This document shows positions 9,201-15,610 of a stretch of 64,000 nucleotides of DNA, one piece after another. Positions within the stretch are counted from its first letter, which is position 1, and each line of letters opens with the position of its first letter. Under the pieces are notes generated by a model. That model was given only the letters and a program-made list of their open reading frames with translations. It ran no database searches and was not told the origin of the DNA. A program made the position numbers and the translations under genes. Origin of the DNA: Aplectana chamaeleonis (taxonomy: Eukaryota; Nematoda; Chromadorea; Rhabditida; Cosmocercidae); contig JAPDOI010001170.1 in assembly GCA_029168955.1 (NCBI GenBank), forward strand, positions 62,001 to 126,000. Reading direction: 5' to 3'.

Positions 9201-11158
9201 CGTTAAGCGGCCTATTGTAGCAGCAGTTCACATCCTGCAGGACTGTTTGAGCGAAGGCTTAAGGGTACGTTACATCTACATGCATCTCGTACGGCGCCGA
9301 CATGCGTCGTAGCTGGCACTGACACACGCGTCGCGTTCTGGCACACACCAATGTGTCGCGTTTGGCGCATCCACTCGTCGCGTTCGGCACACCCACGCGT
9401 CGCCAGTCGGCACACCCACGCGTCGCGGTCCGGCACACAAACGCGTCACGCGTTCGGTGCATCCACTCGTCGCTCTCGGCACACCCACACGTCGCGTTCG
9501 GCGCATCTGGAGTCCGCGGTCGGCACAACCTCTCGTAGCGGCTGGGTCACCCAGCCTGTTCTGGGACCGCCGCCACTGGCGCGCCACCTCCAGATGCTGG
9601 GCCAGGTCAATGTGCACCAAAGCACTTGGGTAATTGAGATCGGCTGCGCACTTGTCATTTTGAGAGCATGCCTGGAACATGCGACGTATACTTTCATTTT
9701 ATCTAAAGCGCCGAGAAACGCTAACAGCTGTGCAACCCAGCTCGACATTGGCTAGATCATAACTCACGCAACCACGGTCCCGCCGAATATCGGCGCCGAT
9801 TGGCCAGCGGTGATACATGGTGGGCGGATCAACCTGCTGTCACTTGCCCCAGTTTGCCTGCCTGGTGTTTGTCTTCCTAGTTGATTTAGTAGCGTTCTTG
9901 GAGTTGAAGCCCATCTTGATTCAGGAAAGGGTCGTGCCCTTTTATTTTTTATTTGTTGGTGGCGTTATAAAGCATTAGAAGAAGAACAAGCCTTTTTAGT
10001 AGTTACCGCTCAAGAAACGTTGCTTGTTATTGCTATGAATACTTAGGTTATTCGTCATTCGAATATTCGAATATCCATTCGTTCGGAATAAAAAATGAAT
10101 ATATTCGAGAATTCGTTCGTTCAGAGAATAAAAAATGAACGAATTTATTCGAAATTCATGTTTCGTTCGGTCTCTTTCAGAAAGTCCTCACGCGCTACTT
10201 ACTAGGTAGGGCTGGCGGGGGACGATCTTTCAGTGCTGCCCCAACGCCTTTTCCAACCCTCGCATTGTACCTGGGGTTTAAGAAAACTTATGACCTTTGA
10301 GAAAAACCAGGGTTATCAAGCCATCTAAAAAGAACCTGTGCCGAAACTGCAGGATACTGTAAGCGAAAGCTCTGATTATTTTTAGTAAGGGCAGATTCTC
10401 TTGACCAGCTCCCTTATTCAGCGTTTTTGGCATTTATAGTTTCGCTTTGAAGAATTGCCTCAAAAGAAATAAGAGTGGTAGCCTTCAATTAGCTTAATGT
10501 TCCAGTGCAATGGGGATGGCCGTATTTGTCGGATATGGAAGAGAGCTGGAGACTGGATTTGGAAGTGGCTAGAAAAGAGCGAGCGTTGAAGGGAAGAGAA
10601 GGCTGCCCGGAGCCACTTGCTGAGTTTCTGAACACGCACGACAGAACGAATGAAGCGGTTGCAGGAGCATGCGAAACTCGCTATGGTGAGTGACCAATTT
10701 TTTTCTGATTTCCTGAGATTGCTTTTTACTGTTAAGTGTTTTAGAAGACATATGAAGCGTGCATTGGGTTCTACGAGGAATCCCAGCGCGAACGATGCCA
10801 CTTCGAACGACTTCTTTTCGAAGCTCAAGCAAGTTCATAGTGAATTTCAATCGCTGTAAACGAGAGAATGATGCTCGTCTGGCGGCTGAGAAGGTGGGGT
10901 TTTTTCAATTTTAGCAAGATTTTATTTTCAGGTTTTTCCGCTCTAACTAGCGTATATGCTTTCAGCGGCAGCGCGACGAGGTCGGAGAGGCGATCTGGCG
11001 AGCGGCTACAAAGTCACCGCAGCAGCACGATGGAATTATGCGCGAATTGTGCGAGCAACGTGTAGGCGGCGGAAGTTCACCGGCGAAACGCTCAGCGTGG
11101 CAAGATCTGACCAGCCAACAGATTGGACATGGTGACTTTGAGAAGCTGATGAGCGGCG
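37..11158 (+). CDS. frl-1: Formin, FMNL/FRL family, multi-exon, frame-disrupted
   Basis: Formins nucleate and elongate unbranched actin filaments at the cortex; FRL/FMNL members act under Rho-family GTPases. In order: an FH3 piece (37-212), a coiled coil (489-787), proline-rich FH1 (854-1304), FH2 (3789-6498) and the FH2 end plus tail (10506-11158). FH2 opens with LPQLNWTAMKPNQ, then FEDLNDEKIIE, and later has LSDEDRF, ILAFGNYMNSGRKGGVYG and SPSDRSLTLLH. These match vertebrate FMNL1/FMNL2 and nematode FRL-1 better than DAAM or Dia. The gene starts upstream of the window, since the first exon has an acceptor at 35-36. Splice sites are canonical, but about nine single- or double-base frame changes interrupt the exons (near 92, 300, 4080, 5825, 5885, 6190, 6410, 10645, 10835). 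It may be a recent pseudogene or carry assembly indels. The family call is firm and the orthologue symbol is an inference. Confidence 0.85.
273..415 (+). CDS. frl-1: Formin exon: end of FH3 region
   Basis: The acceptor TTATCTCCAG ends at 272. The translated pieces VRMRLQARLS and EEIDVATLVEDSQ align in order with FMNL '[21 protein letters not shown]', but they lie in different frames, so at least one indel falls near 320-330. The 3' boundary is uncertain; no clear donor was chosen between 400 and 460. Confidence 0.5.
489..636 (+). CDS. frl-1: Formin exon: coiled-coil linker, part 1
   Basis: The acceptor CATTCCAG ends at 488 and the donor GTAAGT begins at 637. One frame contains LLDLVRERDRMQKEHE, a charged heptad-like stretch of the kind that lies between FH3 and FH1 in FMNL proteins. 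Upstream, ANERVK lies in another frame, so the exon is probably shifted internally as well. The function is inferred from position. Confidence 0.5.
694..787 (+). CDS. frl-1: Formin exon: coiled-coil linker, part 2
   Basis: A glutamate/glutamine-rich stretch contains DTQELEAIQKTMQ just before a GGTAAT donor at 787-789. This matches the end of the FMNL coiled coil. The acceptor (AAATTTGAAG) is weak, so the left boundary is approximate. Confidence 0.45.
854..1029 (+). CDS. frl-1: Formin exon: FH1 proline-rich segment 1
   Basis: The acceptor GTTCTAG ends at 853 and the donor GTAAGTGG starts at 1030. The reading frame gives LPNSPPPPAPGPH and APVTGGPPAPH. Proline runs of this kind bind profilin-actin in FH1 domains. 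Codons are C-rich, unlike the AT-rich introns around them. Confidence 0.6.
1102..1304 (+). CDS. frl-1: Formin exon: FH1 proline-rich segment 2
   Basis: The exon begins after TATTCAAG. One frame gives LPPPPPPPLQDLPGKPVAG, and a second gives SRPPPPPPSWPDDD, so a frame change is likely near 1170. The polyproline blocks are the profilin-binding FH1 segment directly upstream of FH2. The right end is uncertain; the reading frame runs on to a stop near 1304 and a donor at 1210-1211 is also possible. Confidence 0.6.
1310..1600. repeat. GCGAC-rich low-complexity tract in formin intron
   Basis: Irregularly spaced GCGAC/GCGATG words such as AAGCGACGGTGTGCGACAG recur through this stretch. The complementary words GTCGC crowd 3290-3600 in the same intron. 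The two tracts may be degenerate ends of one inverted-repeat element about 2.3 kb long. No protein is evident. Confidence 0.4.
1707..1935 (+). repeat. Partial copy of the 'GGTATGGCAC' inverted-repeat element
   Basis: From GGAATTAGAAAGGTATGGCA through ACAACGCCCACGCATTT and GACCCACAATGACG to CACCCACAAGCCTCTCCGAC, this aligns with the left half of the palindromic element at 32752-33105. The right arm is missing. Non-coding. Confidence 0.6.
1936..3185. other. Intronic stretch with nothing recognised
   Basis: The stretch is AT-leaning, with no ORF over about 75 codons, no clear repeat partner in the window and no splice-bounded conserved peptide. Confidence 0.5.
3190..3600. repeat. GTCGATTGCCG / GTCGC degenerate tandem tract
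   Basis: Words such as GTCGATTGCCGATTGCCG (3190-3270) are followed by irregular GTCGC(T)T units (3290-3600). Several short overlapping ORFs here are by-products of the repeat. It may be the complementary end of the GCGAC tract at 1310-1600. Confidence 0.45.
3612..3737. mobile_element. Short hairpin MITE (CCGG..ATCATACTTCC ends)
   Basis: GGCCGGAATCATACTTCCAG near 3611 is the inverted complement of GCGGAAGTATGATCCCGG near 3720, giving a ~125-bp hairpin. The 'ATACTTCCGC' motif recurs in the 28-bp inverted repeat at 14517 and 19576, so the elements may belong to one superfamily. Confidence 0.55.
3789..3897 (+). CDS. frl-1: Formin exon: start of FH2 domain
   Basis: The acceptor CTATAG ends at 3788 and the donor GTTTGT starts at 3898. 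The exon encodes NKLPQLNWTAMKPNQ and then NTVFEDLNDEKIIE, the diagnostic FH2 'lasso' opening. The tryptophan of LNW inserts in the post of the partner subunit in formin dimers. The frame is intact across the exon. The FMNL signature (LNWTALKPNQ..GTVF..L(N/D)DEKI) is nearly complete. Confidence 0.85.
3964..4159 (+). CDS. frl-1: Formin exon: FH2 lasso/linker
   Basis: The acceptor CGTCTAG ends at 3963 and the donor GTGAGT begins at 4160. It opens KLDFTKLEEMFKLTPMNSN and closes EEKNTLLDTKRLQNV, matching FMNL 'DLDKFEELFKTK' and 'VTLLEANRAKNLAI'. Between them is a Ser/Gly-rich linker (SSTSVSQHSPGSTGSG) in a different frame, so indels are required near 4030-4060 and 4110. The split valine/alanine codon joins in phase with the next exon at 5749. 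Confidence 0.75.
4180..5712 (-). mobile_element. Decayed Tc1-like transposon in formin intron
   Basis: Inverted repeats of about 95 bp lie at 4180-4278 and 5604-5712; both carry the words TCATAATTATA / TATGATTATGA, CTCTGATATCAA and AACTTTCATCG. The span (~1.5 kb) suits a Tc1-type element, and the transposase remnant between the ends reads on the minus strand. The insertion sits wholly in the intron 4160-5748. Confidence 0.65.
4545..5408 (-). pseudogene. Tc1-like transposase remnant
   Basis: Cut-and-paste DDE transposase of the Tc1 group. Minus-strand translation from about 5408 gives, in order and in shifting frames, DWSKM..VFSGKKKF, GTDGHAHYWRDPARSRVDF, YGELQIAF..KNSAEYQEVL, LLPF.ARFQQIELTFQ, EDADIHTSRSSRTWFEQHEL and PAWSPDGNPMENVRGVLLR. 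These correspond to the Tc1 order DEKKF..DG..YW, catalytic Q(D/E)DAxIH and the final WP..SPDLNPIEN..G.L. Stops and frameshifts are frequent; the glutamate of the last motif survives as PMEN. It is clearly dead. Confidence 0.7.
5749..5925 (+). CDS. frl-1: Formin exon: FH2 core, part 1
   Basis: The acceptor GATTTCAG ends at 5748. The exon reads AITRRKLALEPRAIMAAVHQ then MDLATL, shifts frame near 5825 to SADKVDILSRILPNDEERKL, and shifts again near 5885 to EHGDDEGLSDE before a GTTTGT donor at 5926. FMNL 'LAITLRKAG..I..FDL.TLP..FVE.LMRFLP' and 'ENLSDEDRFM' align throughout. The two indels about 60 bp apart are clear because homology continues in each frame. Confidence 0.75.
5990..6093 (+). CDS. 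frl-1: Formin exon: FH2 core, part 2
   Basis: The acceptor TTTCCAG ends at 5989 and a GTTCGT donor starts at 6094. The exon encodes DRFMAALCEIERLEHKLQRY followed by AVMADFDESVELLEP, equivalent to FMNL 'DRFMLLFSKVERLTQRM..MAFLGNFQDNLQMLTP'. The frame is intact. Confidence 0.85.
6149..6298 (+). CDS. frl-1: Formin exon: FH2 core, part 3 (GNYMN motif)
   Basis: The acceptor TATTCAG ends at 6148 and a GTAGG donor starts at 6299. The exon encodes QFTHVTAASKCARK, then after a shift near 6190 LFHRVLEVILAFGNYMNSG and RKGGVYGVQAGQFGL. GNYMN is the most conserved FH2 block and forms part of the actin-binding knob. The shift is required because ILAFGNYMN and FTHVTAASK are in different frames. Confidence 0.85.
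6368..6498 (+). CDS. frl-1: Formin exon: FH2 core, part 4
   Basis: The acceptor TTTTTAG ends at 6367 and the donor GTGAGT starts at 6499. The exon encodes KSPSDRSLTLLH and, after a frame change near 6412, MVVDSIERSFPDLLKFAEQL then KFVDKASG. This matches FMNL '[38 protein letters not shown]'. Confidence 0.8.
6640..7235. repeat. GC-rich inverted repeat and CAATACCGCTCATAA motif
   Basis: CAATACCGCTCATAA at about 6735 matches the terminal repeat of the 57720-60528 element. GCGTAAAACCGCTGCGCGCA near 7058 pairs with CGTGCACGCAGCGGTTTTC near 7160, and a second CGCTGCGTGCACGCG copy follows near 7195, forming a GC-rich foldback. Probably a MITE remnant; no protein. Confidence 0.45.
7236..8735. other. 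Large formin intron, nothing recognised
   Basis: No conserved protein or clear repeat boundary. 7670-8000 is locally GC-rich, with overlapping ORFs of 60-86 codons on both strands and no motif I know. GACGCATAAGT(G/A)TGACAAC occurs twice (8122 and 8384). Confidence 0.4.
8740..8990. repeat. TTCGAATATTCG tandem array with ~45-bp higher order
   Basis: Palindromic CGAATATTCG words are arranged in about four units near 45 bp (AGGTGAATATTCGAACATTA followed by TTCGAGTTCGACTATTCGCG). Similar AT-rich arrays recur at 10040, 19670, 20550, 23080, 24950, 42180, 44395 and 62030. Confidence 0.75.
9325..9545. repeat. 22-bp GC-rich minisatellite, about 8-9 units
   Basis: The unit is close to GTCGCGTTCGGCACACCCAC + GC, with variants CGCATCCACTC and CACAAACGC. 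Because the unit is not a multiple of 3, all frames stay open over more than 100 codons on both strands. These ORFs are repeat artefacts. Confidence 0.85.
9560..10039. other. Intron segment without recognisable content
   Basis: Mixed-composition DNA between the minisatellite and an AT-rich array. I see no ORF with a family signature. Confidence 0.4.
10040..10170. repeat. TTCGAATATTCG AT-rich array
   Basis: Repeated ATTCGAATATTCGAATATCC and GAATAAAAAATGAA(C)GAAT words. Same class as 8740-8990, shorter and more degenerate. Confidence 0.65.
10506..10685 (+). CDS. frl-1: Formin exon: FH2 post/tail, part 1
   Basis: The acceptor TGTTCCAG ends at 10505 and the donor GTGAGT begins at 10686. It encodes LEVARKERALKGREGCPEPL then AEFLNTHD, and after a frame change near 10645 MKRLQEHAKLAM. 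FMNL aligns as 'LERGM.LTKREY..HDH..LLKEFI..NEGKLKKLQDDAKIAQ'. This is the helical post segment of FH2. Confidence 0.7.
10745..10893 (+). CDS. frl-1: Formin exon: FH2 post/tail, part 2
   Basis: The acceptor GTTTTAG ends at 10744 and a GTGGGG donor follows 10893. It encodes KTYEACIGFYEESQRERCHF, continues ERLLFEA, then shifts near 10835 to FIVNFNRCKRENDARLAAEK. FMNL: 'AFDDVVKYFGENP....[27 protein letters not shown]'. The join from the previous exon (..LAM/KTYEAC..) is in phase. Confidence 0.7.
10966..11158 (+). CDS. frl-1: Formin exon: C-terminal tail (DAD-like region)
   Basis: The acceptor GCTTTCAG ends at 10965. The exon reads RQRDEVGEAIWRAATKSPQQ then HDGIMRELCEQR and QIGHGDFEKLMSGG, followed by a possible GTGGG donor at 11159. 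Basic/acidic content and position fit the formin tail that contacts FH3. The DFEKLMSG block resembles 'EFDDLVSALRSG' of formin DADs. The frame is intact. If the donor is not used, the frame stops at 11245-11247. Confidence 0.6.
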
Positions 11159-12409
11159 GTGGGTTTATACTTCACGCCTTCACGACATACATTTGCAAGC
11201 GAGTGGGGGCTCAATGCCGGTACTGCACCACGCTGTTCCGGGTTTGAGAACAGTACGGCTGCATACTTTCCTGGGAGCACGTAGCTGCATTGTCCTGCAA
11301 ATTGAAACACGCTCTGTACCACTCGATGGGTTCGATTCCAAAAACAATACGCTCGCCATAAACTCGATCTTATGACAATCTGGGCGACGAGCGAATATAT
11401 TTACTCGAAGCAGTCTGATCTTATAGATCTATGCAGTTGTCGCTTCGGGTCCAGAAATCTTAAAAGGTGACTTCTAGTCCACTCTCTGGAGCAATGTTCA
11501 CGCCCAGGGAGTGATGGGCTCCCAACGATCCACACCGAATAAAGTTTCCTTGTTTGGTTGACCGTAGTAGAAGCTGTTCTTGAGTGCGACATCTGGATGG
11601 TGTTTGGCGCACCTTTTTTTTGCTGCCGCTGCATGGAACCATCTTGACCCTATCGATTAAAATGGGGATCCTAAACGCTTTCTTGCCGCGCTAAATTGAG
11701 GTGGGAATGCGTGCAAAGTTTCTTCAGTTAATGTTTGCAGCACGTGCTCCTGTTGCAGGACGACGTGCTGCTGTACTAACAATGTGAGTTAAGTATACAT
11801 TTTGCGCGGTTGAAGAAGTCAGCCTTGAGTTCTAACGGCAACACTTTCTGCTGCACAAAGAGAATCTTTCAATGCGACGGTGTACGCACTCATCGAGATT
11901 CGGCAGGACGCGTCGAGCTGAGTTAGCCCTCAGGGGATGGCCGGAGTGCGCCGCGTATAAATTAGCTAGTCAAACTGATCCAATCAACGTATCCTCTGAC
12001 ACTAAGCTGATTCGTCGGAAATGAGTGAGAAGAGCACGCTTCACGCGGCTGCGCTTTTCGTTTAACGGGAACCAGCTTTACGCGCTCTGCGGAAATATCG
12101 GATGGAGGGCACCCGATTGTTGTAAGGAAAAATACTGTAACCAGATAGGACCTTATCATGGATGAGATCGTTTCCACATCAGACTCTTGCAGAAATCCAT
12201 GGATCCGGAGCGCTAAAAAAGAAATCGAGGACTGTTTGCCGCGGAAGGCTTGCTTGTTGTCCCGAAAAGAATAGGCATGTTGTCTCCCGAAATGCTTGCC
12301 TTTTGTCCCGAAGAAAGAGACCTGTGTGTCCTCCTGGTCTCCACTTCCTATTGCTAAGCATGCAGTTTGACAGCTGTTAAAGTTCTGTTCAAGTGCCTGG
12401 CCTGAAAAC
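11159..12409. other. No gene recognised downstream of formin
   Basis: If the formin continues, its next exon was not found. A short degenerate repeat of TTGTCCCGAA(A/G) occurs three times at 12255-12320. No poly(A) or promoter signal can be assigned with confidence. Confidence 0.4.
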
Positions 12410-13180
12410 TCGATGTTGTTTGCGAATCGTGATGGATTTTCACTCCCCGGGTCCGACACCAGACGTCAGTCCCGTGAGATCCAACCCTCAGAGCTCCCTA
12501 CCGATAACATAACTGACGCTGTACTAATTTAACCCCGGCAAGCTGTATGCTGTAATAAAGGCAATGAGCACGATAGCGCCACATAATGCATATTTGACAC
12601 CAGTTTACCCACACTTGAACTTCCCTGGACTAATAAACACATATCCCGACTGTATTATATGTTACCCGAAATATATGTCCCTCTTGCATACACTGCAATG
12701 GGAGAACACAAGCTAATATAGATTATTTTTTATACTACAAGAAGGGGATAATGTGGAGAGATATTGGAGGATGCAGTAGGAAGAATAGAATGAGGAACAT
12801 TGGCCATTACAAGAAAGTAAAAAGCACCACTGGACTATTGCATCACGATCAATAATACAGGTCAGTGGCCATTACTAACTCATGTTCATTGAATACTGCG
12901 CATCCTTGCGGAGCCAGCTGTACAGCAGGTGGAATAGTTGTGTTCTAAAGGTCAGAGGCTTCCCGAAACGATGCACAACAGAGGTAAGAATAAAAAGAGC
13001 AACGCATAGAGCTGCAGTAGAATGAACCACACGCTTGGTCGCGGCAGAAAGGGGGCGAAGACAGATGACTCAGAATGCACGCCGCCCGAACCAGTCCGAC
13101 GGCGTCTCTTTGCCGTGCGTCCGGCATTCGTTTGCGGGACCGAACGCGCCCAGGTCTCTTTGAGGGGCGATAGCAGCGAC
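12410..13180 (-). repeat. Dispersed ~700-bp repeat, copy P (possible solo LTR)
   Basis: This copy aligns in inverted orientation with 61200-61840. Shared words include GGTCCGACACCAGACGTCAG, GCATCACGATCAATAATAC and GACCGAACGCGCCCAGGTCTC. In the minus orientation it has GC-rich start, AT-rich middle, then a GGGACTGACGTCTGGTGTCG end, which could be LTR plus leader. No protein is encoded. Confidence 0.65.
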
Positions 13181-14250
13181 ACGCGTCATTTTCGCGTCTC
13201 GCGGTATTGTCGCGTCAAATTTTTGGTAAAAATCTAAGTTAGCTGCGAATCCTCAGGTGAACTCCGGGCAATTTTTTTTTTTTCCAGAATATTCGGTTCA
13301 ACAGCGGGTAGATCTGCTCTGCTTCGCCTTGTCTGCGTCCTCTTACCAGGGGTCGAAAATTGGAGAAAACCGATTGCCGAACGCAGTAGGAAGCATTTCC
13401 GTGTTATCAAGAAAGTTGAACCTTATAGTATACGCGCTCAGTTTGTGCTTTTACCAGGTCTGGGGAGAACAAACGTATGCACGGTGTCGCCGTCCTCGTC
13501 GGCTCCAACTCCGTCGAGGAGAAGGGAAAGTAAGCGCAAGTCCAGCTCTGATCAGTCCCGCGGGTTGGACCACCGGTAGCTGCGAAAAGCCGTCGTTGTG
13601 GCGGTGGATCGCGATGAGGCAATAAGAGACAGAGTCACAGATTTTTCCCATGGAAATGTGTCTACTTATTCCCATATGTACATTATATTTGTGTGGAGTC
13701 CAGTTTTGTCATCGTTTTCCTTTATCCCTGCGCACTATTTTACGGGTCGCTCGCCTACACCAGAAGAAGATTTGTGTGTAATCAAATTTTGTACTAATTT
13801 GTATGCATTTGTTATTGGGGGCGACTTTTATACATCCCGGTAATAATGCCGGCTACTAAGTAGAGATTTCTGCTGGAGTTGTATGTACTCTTTTTAGGAT
13901 TATGGCGATGGCCCTGGTCTAGGGAACTACCATGACGTTCTCCTGAGCCCCGGCCAGCGAAAGTCATCGACCATTGATGTGATATAGCATTTTTGACCAG
14001 CATTTTTTTCGAAACACAAATCTTAGTGTGAATTTTGTATATTTGATTGTCTGTGTCTCTGCATGTAGTTAGTACATATGTATATCTATTTATCACATAT
14101 TACTATATATGGCTCTCGTATCTCCTCCTCACCGGAACAGAACAACAGTCTTCGACCTCTTGTCATTAATGTGTTAACGAGAGCATAATAGAGTTTTTCT
14201 TCTTTTTTTTGCAGCGATTTTATCCTAATAAACAAATTTACTTTCAGTGT
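13181..14250. other. No gene recognised
   Basis: Scattered ORFs of 60-120 codons without family motifs. The ORF from about 13257 to 13625 (+) has no hydrophobic, catalytic or repeat signature I recognise. Confidence 0.4.
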
Positions 14251-14275
14251 AGAGTGCGTATCATAATTATACCGG
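14250..14275. repeat. Isolated terminal-repeat-like word GTATCATAATTATA
   Basis: GAGTGCGTATCATAATTATA near 14253 resembles the outer end of the Tc1-like element at 4180 (GTGTGTATCATAATTATAAC). It may be an orphan end of a related MITE; the partner end was not located. Confidence 0.35.
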
Positions 14276-14544
14276 AACTCTAATACCCACCTCCGTCCCT
14301 CGTACATGTGTTTTAATATTGCTTCGAAACCGAAAGTTTTTTGTTCGTTAGTGAGAATCGGGGCTTCGGCCGGGTTTTCCTGACCGTGAGAGATTTGATT
14401 TTTCAGAAAAAGCCTTCTGGTTCTGGGACAGCGCGCCGCGAAAGCGCATGCGAACCCCTTGGCTAAGGGGTCGTTTATCCTCCGGCCGCCGAGCGGGGCG
14501 GCACAGTGCATTTCTGTAAGGGGTCGTTTATACTTCCGCCGCGG

Positions 14545-14720
14545 CTAGTCGAGAAGCAATACAGCCATATCGATCAAGCGGCGCGGCCTGGCGGCGCCGC
14601 GAGGTGTTCAGAGTTTTCTGCTCGAAATCTTCCAACGGTGCCGCACGCGGCCGCCGCCTAAGTGCTGCCGCGCCGCCCGAGGAAAGTAGGCGGCCGCGTG
14701 CGATCCGCATTGACATAGCA
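14545..14720. repeat. GC-rich palindromic stretch
   Basis: Dense GGCGGCCGCG/CGCGGCCGCC words, e.g. CACGCGGCCGCCGCC. They pair with GCGGCGCGGCC and GCCGCGCCGCC near 19537-19560. Structure-forming, non-coding. Confidence 0.55.
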
Positions 14721-14944
14721 TGCTTCTTTTGCTGTTATTTCATACACATTCTCAACTTTGTTCTTGTGATTCATCTCTAAAATTCCGTCCAAGGTTCTGG
14801 GCGTTGTTTAGAGTAGGCTGGGTTGTGAAAAGTTCTTTTTTTAGCTTTCAGAAATCATTTTTCTGAAGAGAAATCGTTTTCGAAGACTCTATCCGCCTTC
14901 GGGTGCTGTGTTATGGTACAAAAAATTATAGATGTTTCTTTTGC

Positions 14945-15610
14945 ACAAGAAATTGTGGTGCGCGCGAAGCGCCCACCAGATTTGGTTTTGAATCGGCCCC
15001 GCGCACAACCCCTTTTTCGAAATCTCAGTTGAAAATGAACGTAGAAATTAGAGCTAAATTGCATTAAAAAGAGCGCAAAAAGTTGGTATGTTTACTCAGA
15101 AATGGTTTAGAACGGTTCACTGGTTTTCCGAGTAAAATTGAAAAACTGCGCGTTTTGTTGTTAATCTCCTTTTTTTTAGACGGCGTACACGATCTTTTTG
15201 TTGCACTTAAAAATGAGCTAGGGAGCTCATTTTTGGGACAGGAGGCTGGAAATGGATGCAGGTCGCTCCTATTCCAATTTGAACTTGTGACCTTAACTTT
15301 GAAGGGTACCTCAAAATCGTGGGTTTACATACTAAATTAGCCGTGGAGCACGAAAACTACTTTTTTCTGCTACGGCTGTGAAGACCGGCTGGGTGGGTGA
15401 ATCTGCAGCCAATCAACACAGTTCGTTGGAGATAAGTACTGAACTTGTCCGAATCCGTATTAATGAACAAAATGCGGCAGTGAGTGGTATTTTTTATGGT
15501 TTTGGGCCATAAGTTTTAAAAATTGTACTCATACGACAATATCGTCTGTTAGATGTTTCATCATTCCAAAATGGAAATCGTTGAGAAAAATTGAAGGCAG
15601 AAAGGGAACT
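14945..15610 (+). repeat. Long foldback repeat, copy X, left part
   Basis: From GTGGTGCGCGCGAAGCGC through GAGCTAGGGAGCTCATTTTT and GACAATATCGTCTGTTAGATG, this aligns with the reverse complement of 39030-38095. The shared ORF segment includes QEAG(N)xCRSLLFQFEL. The copy is cut at 15610 by the RTE insertion and resumes at 18878. Confidence 0.75.

Noticed and set aside
9325..9545. Regularly spaced 22-bp repeats resembling a CRISPR array
   Set aside because: Units are directly contiguous with no unique spacers, they vary between copies, and the setting is a nematode intron. It is a minisatellite.
9276..9755. 134-codon ORFs on both strands
   Set aside because: They are produced by the 22-bp minisatellite, which leaves all frames open.
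11325..11340. B-box-like GGGTTCGATTCC suggesting a tRNA
   Set aside because: No D-arm, anticodon arm or acceptor pairing upstream; isolated word.
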